From contig VDFB02270651.1 in NCBI GenBank assembly GCA_007258455.2, positions 488,354,905-488,418,904 on the forward strand: a stretch of DNA of 64,000 nucleotides. Reading direction: 5' to 3'. A model generated the notes under the pieces. The model saw only the letters and a program-made list of their open reading frames with translations, searched no databases and had not been told where the DNA came from. Every line of letters begins with the position of its first letter. Position 1 is the stretch's first letter. The DNA is from Sequoia sempervirens (taxonomy: Eukaryota; Streptophyta; Pinopsida; Cupressales; Cupressaceae). Positions 56,992 through 64,000 of the stretch are shown piece by piece. Made by a program: the position numbers and the translations under genes.

Positions 56992-57241
56992 ATGGCCTTG
57001 AGAAAGTTTCCAAGGTGCTGCCGAACACCCCCAGGATGCCGTCTGGCAACTGTGGAAGAAGCGAAGGAAAATCTGGAATGGATAGAGCGTACTAATCTGT
57101 TGGAGAAATGGGACAGAGCCCGTCTTCTGGATGGCTGGATCGGAGGCTCTGGTTATGACTTCCATATCCAAGTGGGTTTCAGAAGCTGTCTCGGATACAT
57201 GTTAGTCGTTGAGCCACCAACTTCCGAGATATCTAACACAG
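56992..57241 (+). CDS. Exon 1 of the ankyrin-KAP gene
   Basis: Residues 1-83 plus one base (phase 1). MALRKFPRCCRTPPGCRLA, then a helical, Trp-containing segment (ENLEWIERTNLLEKWDRARLL). The donor is ACAG|GTACGC. Intron 1 (150 bp) ends GCAAAAG|AT. The alternative acceptor AACAG|GAATG would give a stop within ten codons, so I chose the first. Confidence 0.8.
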
Positions 57242-60200
57242 GTACGCATAACATCTCTTGGCTTGATTAACTAGGCTAAAACGTAGTTGAATAAAGGCGA
57301 CAAATCATGTTCACTGAAATTTTTAAAGCTTAAAGTTGTTAAGTTTGCAATGTAAATCATTAGGCTGACGCTTGTACATTATTCGCAAAAGATAACAGGA
57401 ATGCGTTCCTATATTCCGGAGTTCGCTTGAGTAAAGAAGGAAGGAATGCTGCTTGGTTCTTGTGCTGTGAAGACTGGAATTACAAGGTCCTCCTTTGGTT
57501 GATTGAGGGCCACAAAGTCGAAGGTCACACTTGGGGGAATGTAATAAACGAAGGCGATGAAACAGAAGCGGCAAGCAATCTAGTAAGCGCAGTGGCCAGG
57601 GAGTTACACAGTCTGCGTGCAAAGAGCAGAGTGCTAAAACAGGAATTTTCGTGCCCTTCTATGCGAGCATTGATGATTAACATTAAAGATGCCGTGCAGG
57701 ATAAAAGTGAAAACGATATTTTATCAAAGGCGTTATTCTCGACTGAGCTCATGGACATTGGTGATCAATGTTGGGAAGAAATGGGCTTGACGGAGGATTT
57801 GGAGAGATTTCGAGAGTTTGGTTTCGACACAAGCGAGGAATCGACTTGGGAGGCCGTTGCTGATATAGTCTGGTATGTTGCGGCAGACGCCATGGCTGTC
57901 ATGATCGTAACAGAGTGCTGCAACGTCCATAATAGTTCGGTCGTGCATCCTGATCCACTAGCAGAGAGAAAGATGAAGGACGATCGTGAATTTGCCGCAT
58001 CCCTAATTGCCTACTTCCACGAGCTCTTAAACGGAAGCTTTTACGACACAAATAGTCTATGGAAGTTCGTAGAAGCAGCGGCAAGAGAGGCCAAGGGCGA
58101 TTGCAATCTGTTTAATGTGATTTTACGTGACCGAGGGTTCGGGACATTCAGCTATGAGGGCGAGTATGATGTTTTAAACACCATTCTTGTTCAGGCGGCA
58201 AAGAAAGGAGACGTATATTTGGTAGAAAGGCTCCTAGACGGTCGCATACAGCCCTCCGAAACAGATGATAAAAGAGGAAAAACAGCATTGCACCATGCAG
58301 CGAAACTGGATGATGAATCCAAGGGACTAGAAATTGCAAGAAAGCTGCTTGCAGAAGAAAGCCTTGCAAACGCAGTTGACCGTAAAAAGAGGACTCCTCT
58401 ACATAGAGCCGCTTTTTGTGGTCACTCGAGTATGTGTATACTTCTCCTCCGACACAAAGCAAGAGTGACTTCCATGGACGAGAATGGTCAGACTCCACTA
58501 CACTATGCACTTCGGCGTGAGCAGAAAAATAAAGAAGTGGTTCGTGTTCTGATTACAGCAAAAACAGAAGAAGGTGTTGAAGAGGGCGCTCGCCTGGTGG
58601 ATACCAAAGACAAGAATGGAAAGACGCCTTTGGATTTTGCTGTTGAGTGTCAAGACACCAATGTAAGAATGGTTGTGTGGCTTCTATCAAAGTCCATCCA
58701 ACCACAGTCTTATTTTAGGAAGGTGCATCTCTCATCGTATCTGCGTGAGTCTTCGCGAATGGGCTATGTGGAACTTGTTCTGAAACTGCTGAATGAAGGA
58801 ACCGATCCTCTTGAACCAGACGATGAAGGAAAGACAACGTTCCATTACGCTGCCGAGGGCGCAAGGGATGATGTGGCTTGTAGAATAATTATAGAACTAC
58901 TGCTTAGTGGCAATCAGCAAGGCATAAACGTGGAGAGAGCAACAGCACGTGATAAATACGGCAGAAACGTGCTTCATGTCGCAGCTTTCCTTGGACACAA
59001 AATGCTTTGTCGTGAGCTTTTACAGAGAATCCCAAACATAGATATCAAGGATCGTGATGGTCAGAGTGCTATTTACTATGCAGTCGCTGGAGCTCATGAC
59101 GATAGCGAGGTTTTAGACGAGTTCATTTTCACAGCACAAGGTACGAATCAAGTTTTTCTCAAAGATGACAGCCAAACAACGCCTTTGCATGTGGCTGCGG
59201 AGAGAGGTAACCTAAAAATGGTGGAAAAGCTTCTTTCAAAGAGAGTGATTTCAGGACAAGAGTTGAATGAATATGTTAGAGCACCGGACGTGCTGGATCA
59301 AACAGCACTGCATAAAGCAGCAAGTGGAGGGCACAAGCAAATTGTTAGAAAGCTTCTTAAAGAGGGAGCCCATCCCTTAAAAGAGCGTGATTGCGATGGC
59401 AAAACAGCTCTGCATTATGCCGCTCAAGCAGAAAATGGCGATGATGCCGTGGCAATAGCTAAATTGCTTTTGGACAAATGCGAATCCGATAAACACAGAA
59501 GCCTGCTTTTGTTTGCTTCTGCTGTTGGAATCGGTTCTGCAGAAAAAAGTTTAAGCTCCGAATCTAAGGTCAAGAAATATCTTGAGAAGGAAAAAAGTGG
59601 AATACTCAAAACACCAGAGCAGGAGAATTTGCTTAGGGTAGCGGCAACATTAGGCAATGCAGATATGACGAGGGAGCTTCTCACCAGGGGTGCAAACATG
59701 GCTCTTATTCGCAGTAAGAAATGGATAGCCGGTCTCTCACCAGATAAAAGAACAAATGTTGAAGATGGTATGCTTGCTTACAGCTTTTTCTTTTGTTTAT
59801 TTTCTTCATCAAATGACGTATGCAGCTTTTGTTAAATTCTTTTTGTTTTTTCCCTCCACAGTTCTCAAACAAATTGACCATATTATTGAACAAGGAACAG
59901 ACAAACCGGCCCTCTCAGATAATCTTGGTAAGTGGAATTATCTAGTTTACTCATTGAAGATAAACAAAATTTCACAATCCGAGCTTTTCTTTTTCATTTA
60001 TAAAATTTTGGCAGGACGAAGCGCGTTTGCAAATGGTCTGGCTGCATTATTTTTGAATCCTTTTGTGAAATCTCCCATTACTGTGGGAATCTCAGGAGAA
60101 TGGGGAATGGGAAAGTCAAGCGTTATGGTTCAGGTGATCATACTTCCTAAATATTTTAACTCATTTACTTCACAGTTCACATTATTAGATCTGGTATTAA

Positions 60201-63200
60201 TCAGAATCGTGTGCTTCCAGACAGAGTGCATTCTTATAAAGACAGCAGCTCAGTTAGCATTTTCAAATTCAATTCCAAAAGAAGATGATTATCCTGGAGC
60301 ATGTAAATCCAATTTATCTGCAACAGGGGAAGCCAGGCGTAGAAAAATAGCAAATGCTTTAGAGAGGTTATTGACAACGAAAAGTAGAGAGACACAATCT
60401 AAGGCGGTGGATGAACGTTTGGATGCAGAAGAGGGAGAGGCAAAGTTCAGTATTATTCAGAAGTTTGGAATGTTTATTAAACGGGTATTCAGCAAGGCAA
60501 AGAACACCACAACAAAGGTATGATTTGAGACATTTAGTTCAAATGATTTTATAAAGAAGAGTATTTTCACTCAATATATGTATTTTTAATCGTAAAAAAG
60601 AACTGTCCAATAATGTATATATTAAATTATATATTTTTAAATGATAATAATTTTATACTTATTGTAATTGTATAATAATTTTATATAATTTATGTTAAGT
60701 TGATAGGTTATATATAGTGTGAGATTTAACCCTCAAACAAGTTTCACCTGTACAAACAACTTTAAGTTGTGGAAAACAAGTTTCAACTGTCATTAAATGG
60801 TAAATCAGTTGCTGCTTAATGATACAAGCTCCCAAAACATAGATAAAAGTCTCTAAAATCTCATTTAACATGTAAAAGCTAGATAAATATTCATTTTTCA
60901 GATGAGAACATTCATTTCCACTTACAATGTTTTTTGAGAATTTGATGACAACTTTCTTTATTCATTTGCATTGCTTTATGTTCTAAATTTGCATCAAATA
61001 TTTCAAAATGAGATACCTGATTTAAAAATTTCAATTTGTCTAAGTTTATTTTATTTTATTATTTAGCATTTATTATTAATTATTTAATTCAACCACATAC
61101 AACTAGAACTTGCAGTGCATTGCATCCATATGCACCTATACAAAAACACATTCTCTAACATATTAGGCATAATCCTTGAACCTTCAAATGAAAGTGCTAA
61201 TTATTAATAATTTTAATTGTTAAGGACATGATGGTTAAAAATATGACATGTTGATATGTTCACAAAGATTCAAATCTTTGTTAGACCATTGTACTCTCAC
61301 TTCATATCTTCATCTGAAATTTTGAACCACTTTATTAAAAAGTAATATATAAAGAGAAAATAATTCGTAATGAAAAGAAACAGTGCATATTTTCTTTTTT
61401 TTTCAAAACTTTTTTTCTCACATATTTTTTTTTTTTCAGTAACTGCTACTTCTTCATTTTATTTACATTTGATTAAATATCTTAAAAATTTTATTTTATT
61501 TAAATATATAATTATTTTGTTGTATAATTTCATATTAAATAAAATTTTTTATTAAATATTTTATATACAAATAATTTTCTTAAAAAGATATGTTTTAATA
61601 AGAAAACAGCGTATCTTATTTTTCAGAAGTGAATGCTTAAAAATAATTTGTCCAAGTTTTAATAAATGTGATTAAAAAAACTTAAAACAAAAATCCAAAA
61701 AAAATCATTTTTATTAGTTTTTTTTGATATATTAAAATATGTTTTTGAACGGTCTGTATTTTCGTAAAATTCAAACGAAAGGTCGTTAAATTTCAAATAT
61801 TGTTCGAATTGCTGCAGGTGACAGATCCCTTGTGTGAATTTTTAGGAAATTATCAACCTAAATATCATGAAATTTTTAAGTCTCTGGCCGTAATGGACCG
61901 GCGCGATATGGTATGCAGACTTACATGCTGAATTGAATTAATAGCGGAATTTAGCCCGCTTTTCATTATTCCGTAGTTTCCTACAATTTTATATTATTTT
62001 GCATCAAGAAAATAATTTTAGATAGAATCTTGATGTAATTAATAATTTCTCGTATATTTGGTTATTCCATTCCCGGCTAACTAGTAGACAGTTGGACTTA
62101 GTTAAGTCTTGAATTTCTAAGAGTTTTTAAAGAAACATTTAAATTTATAAATTTCCCGAGTAGACGATCGACTCAATCTTGATTTCTATGAAAATTTAAA
62201 CTTAGAATTAATAATTGTTTTGGCTATTATGAGCTTCAGTTTGAAAATAAGGAAGAAGATGAACTAGGTGGATCTAAACATCGAAGTCATGGAATGGTGG
62301 GTGCACTGCCATGGGAGGAAGACTCCGAGCAGGGGAGTACACCGTCTATTTTGACCGTACGTTATAATGCTTGGCAATACAGGAATGAATCCGAGGCATG
62401 GGCGGGTCTCGCAGTAGAAATCACAAAACAATTGGAAGCGACAATGACGGTGGCGCACAAGCTGAGAACCAGTTGGAGATATAATTGGAAAACCCGTAGA
62501 AACAATATCTGCTTAGGAGTGATCATCCCATGCTTTCTTGCAGTATTAGTGGCCATCTGGTTGACTGCCATTGTATGGTTGCTACTTGATAGAGTCCAAA
62601 ATAAAGATATAAAAGATCTTAAATATGGAAGTCTACCTGCATCAGTGATTATAGCTGTTTGGGCTATGGTGAAGTCAGTCATGTCTGTTGTGAAACCAAT
62701 CAGTTCTCAAGTTGTGGATTATATATGCCTGCCAGACCATAGCCAAAAGCTTGGCTATCATCAGAAGGTTATTTTTGACATCAATTTTTTGAAAGAAGAA
62801 CTCGGTTATAGACCATCCTGGTTGTGGAAGGTGTTCGGTTTTATATGGTGCTGCATTACATTGAGTTGGGATGAGAACTACGTTCCACGAACAACGATTC
62901 ACAAGATGCCCCCTGCATTCAAAGATAATCTTAGGATAGTAGTCTTCGTTGACGATCTCGACCGTTGCCAGGAAAATGTGATTCTGCAGGTACAACTTTC
63001 TGCAACAATATTTCCATTTGAAATCATTATGGTTCTCATGTATTAATCTTTCGTTCTCTAAATTTCTTAAATACTTGTAAATGTCAGATATTATCAGCAG
63101 TGAATATGGTTTTGGCTGCTTGCGAGATCAACGTTATTTTGGGCATGGACAAGAGCATGATCGAGAGGGCAATAATAAAAAAGTTTGGGGACAAGAATAG

Positions 63201-63982
63201 CAAACCTAATAAGTTCAATCAAGACTTAGCAGACAAATATTTAAGGAAGATAATTCAGCTGCCACTAGACCTACCTGACCCTAGTAACTCAGAGTCCAAG
63301 AACTTTTTGCAAGGCCAGCTAGGTATGTGGGATAGTAGAGAAGGGTCTACCAACCCAGCAGCACAAACAGAAATACACAATACTTTTGGGCGTAGAAAAG
63401 TAAACCCAAAGTTTCAAATTGGAACTTCAATTCAAAAGAAAACTAAGCTCGGTGAATACCTCTGACTCTATCCAAGTGACATTTTATATTTGCATCAAGG
63501 TACAGCACAACTTTAACTGAGAATAGTAATTTTCTTACTCTGTTGTTGTAGCTAGAGGAGAAACAATATTGAAACCTACGGTAGAATCTGAAGCTAAACC
63601 AGAAAGAGAGTACAGCTTTTCAGGTGAAAATATTCCAGATGCAAATCTTTTTTAAGCTGAACAGAAACTAATAGATTAATGGCCTATACCTAACTCTAGT
63701 CATGATTTTAATGTGGCCCATTTAATTGAGAATGTTGCTTCTTCCTACAGATATGGCCCAACAAGGATCTGTAAAACCGGAACGGCAACGAACAATTGAG
63801 AGATCAGGTGAATAGTTCATTAAATTCAAATACAGAGCATTTTAGGCGATGATTTGTGCAGTGTACGATCAAATAATTCACAATCCGTTTTAATTCAAAA
63901 TTATTGTTAGAAAAAGGCTCGGGAATTGAAGTTGTGATAGCTGAGACACCGGACAATGAACAGTCAGTCAAAAGTCTCGCAG
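56992..63982 (+). CDS. Ankyrin-repeat KAP-family P-loop NTPase (Kidins220-like layout), 3' end outside window
   Basis: Exons 56992-57241, 57392-59767, 59862-59927, 60015-60133, 60221-60517, 61818-61910, 62240-62989, 63088-63322, 63552-63623, 63751-63807 and 63911-63982 join with GT-AG borders and matching phases into one open frame of 1,462 residues, still open at the window end. Order: unknown N-terminal region (1 to about 345), ankyrin repeats (about 345-860), Walker A GEWGMGKSS (925-933), two hydrophobic spans (about 1158-1184, 1202-1222), Walker B VVFVDDLDRC (Asp 1305-1306), the KAP segment KYLRKIIQLPLDLP, then a polar tail. KAP NTPases carry membrane helices between Walker A and B and are thought to act at the inner face of membranes. 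In animals Kidins220/ARMS joins ankyrin repeats to this domain as a membrane scaffold. Function in plants is not known to me. I chose the ATG at 56992 for its AACATGGCC context. Confidence 0.85.
57392..59767 (+). CDS. Exon 2: N-terminal region and ankyrin repeats
   Basis: A single 2.4-kb open exon (residues 84-875). The first 260 residues have no domain I recognise. From about 58185 ankyrin repeats follow: GKTALHHAAK, KRTPLHRAAFCGHSSMCILLL, NGQTPLHYALRR, NGKTPLDFAV, EGKTTFHYAAEGA, GRNVLHVAAFLGHKMLCRELL, QTTPLHVAAERGNLKMVEKLL, DQTALHKAASGGHKQIVRKLL, DGKTALHYAAQAENG and a last ENLLRVAATLGNADMTRELL. About twelve in all. GC content and codon use differ clearly from the surrounding AT-rich DNA. 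Donor GATG|GTATGC. Confidence 0.9.
59862..60133 (+). CDS. Exons 3 and 4: Walker A of the KAP domain
   Basis: Exon 3 (59862-59927) has acceptor CCACAG and donor TTG|GTAAGT. Exon 4 (60015-60133) has acceptor TTGGCAG and donor CAG|GTGATC. They encode KQIDHIIEQGTDKPALSDN, then FANGLAALFLNPF and PITVGISGEWGMGKSSVMV. The glycine-rich GxWGxGKS loop is the KAP form of Walker A. Confidence 0.88.
60221..60517 (+). CDS. Exon 5 of the ankyrin-KAP gene
   Basis: 99 codons, phase 0 at both ends. Acceptor TTCCAG|ACAGAG, donor ACAAAG|GTATGA. Completes the helix after Walker A and gives a basic, low-complexity linker (RRRKIANALERLLTTKSRE) and FGMFIKRVFSKAK. Confidence 0.75.
60518..61817 (+). other. Intron 5 (about 1.3 kb, AT-rich)
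   Basis: No transposon or RNA gene recognised. Ends TTGCTGCAG before exon 6. Confidence 0.65.
61818..61910 (+). CDS. Exon 6 of the ankyrin-KAP gene
   Basis: 31 codons, phase 0: VTDPLCEFLGNYQPKYHEIF and on to MDRRDM. Acceptor CTGCAG|GTGACA, donor ATATG|GTATGC. Confidence 0.72.
62240..62989 (+). CDS. Exon 7: KAP domain core with membrane segments and Walker B
   Basis: 250 codons, phase 0. ILTVRYNAWQYRNESEAWAGL is the conserved KAP block (F/YNAWxYxxE). Hydrophobic spans LGVIIPCFLAVLVAIWLTAI and SVIIAVWAMVKSVMSVV are predicted membrane helices. LRIVVFVDDLDRCQEN is Walker B with the KAP DDLDRC signature. Donor CTGCAG|GTACAA. Confidence 0.9.
63088..63322 (+). CDS. Exon 8: C-terminal part of the KAP domain
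   Basis: LAACEINVILGMDKSMIERA and ADKYLRKIIQLPLDLPDPS are conserved KAP segments. The donor GCTAG|GTATGT ends the exon in phase 1. If the donor is not used, the frame stays open for 47 more codons to a TGA at 63463-63465, which would give a short isoform. Confidence 0.82.
63552..63982 (+). CDS. Exons 9-11: small phase-1 exons of the tail
   Basis: 63552-63623 (72 nt), 63751-63807 (57 nt) and 63911-63982 (72 nt). Each is a multiple of three and begins and ends in phase 1, with acceptors TTGTAG, CTACAG and GTTAG and donors CAG|GTGAAA, CAG|GTGAAT and GCAG|GTTTCA. They encode a polar, Glu/Lys/Pro-rich tail (VESEAKPEREYSF, SVKPERQRTIERS, IEVVIAETPDNEQ). Skipping any of them keeps the frame. Confidence 0.62.
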
Positions 63983-64000
63983 GTTTCAAGTTTAATTTTG

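Noticed and set aside
57323..58510. Minus-strand ORFs opposite exon 2 of the ankyrin-KAP gene
   Set aside because: Shadows of the long coding exon, with no motif of their own.

Overview
The window looks like a stretch of a large, transposon-rich seed-plant genome. I favour a gymnosperm, but the sequence gives no direct proof of species. About 54 kb of the 64 kb is a nest of LTR retrotransposons. One intron-containing plant gene occupies the right end (56,992 to beyond 64,000). The sequence is AT-rich, and I see no rRNA, tRNA, CRISPR array or bacterial-type operon.

Layout. The oldest layer is a Sirevirus-like Ty1/copia element: an extra 3' ORF at 1-853, polypurine motifs at 18.65-18.78 kb and a 3' LTR at 18,785-19,822. 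A 17.5-kb Ty3/gypsy element of Tat/Ogre type (element A, 1,058-18,595) sits inside it with a perfect GTTAC target duplication. A carries decayed gag, protease, G-patch, RT, RNase H, second RNase H and integrase, plus an antisense gene for a plant mobile domain (PMD) protein. Element C (19,823-27,217, minus strand) is a small non-autonomous Ty3-like element at the edge of the copia LTR. Element D (27,234-49,252, minus strand) is a large non-autonomous Ty3 derivative that keeps little recognisable coding beyond a G-patch motif and is filled with tandem arrays. D's 3' LTR is split by element E (27,743-36,823, plus strand), a Ty3 element with RNase H placed before RT and, unusually, 241-bp inverted repeats at its two ends. 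C and D each carry one copy of a MITE-like element, in opposite orientations, and the D copy has itself been hit by a 136-bp GC-rich SINE-like insert. A younger, full-length Ty1/copia element (F, 49,919-54,941) with 461-bp LTRs, about 97% identical by eye, follows.

The gene. From 56,992 at least eleven exons with GT-AG borders and consistent phases read into one protein of at least 1,462 residues: a novel N-terminal region, about a dozen ankyrin repeats, a KAP-family P-loop NTPase with Walker A, inserted membrane helices and Walker B, then small phase-1 exons that run off the window. This ankyrin-plus-KAP layout is the one known from animal Kidins220/ARMS, and finding it in a plant is the most interesting biology here. 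Its upstream region holds diverged repeat modules and a relic of its own first exon, which suggests past local duplication.

How it fits together. The retroelements are mostly dead: many in-frame stops, several frameshifts and altered catalytic residues. None of the Ty3 copies could work on its own. Most of their interest lies in structure: cognate arrays at both ends of A, the inverted-end element E, the permuted domain order in C, and the unclassified MITE and SINE.
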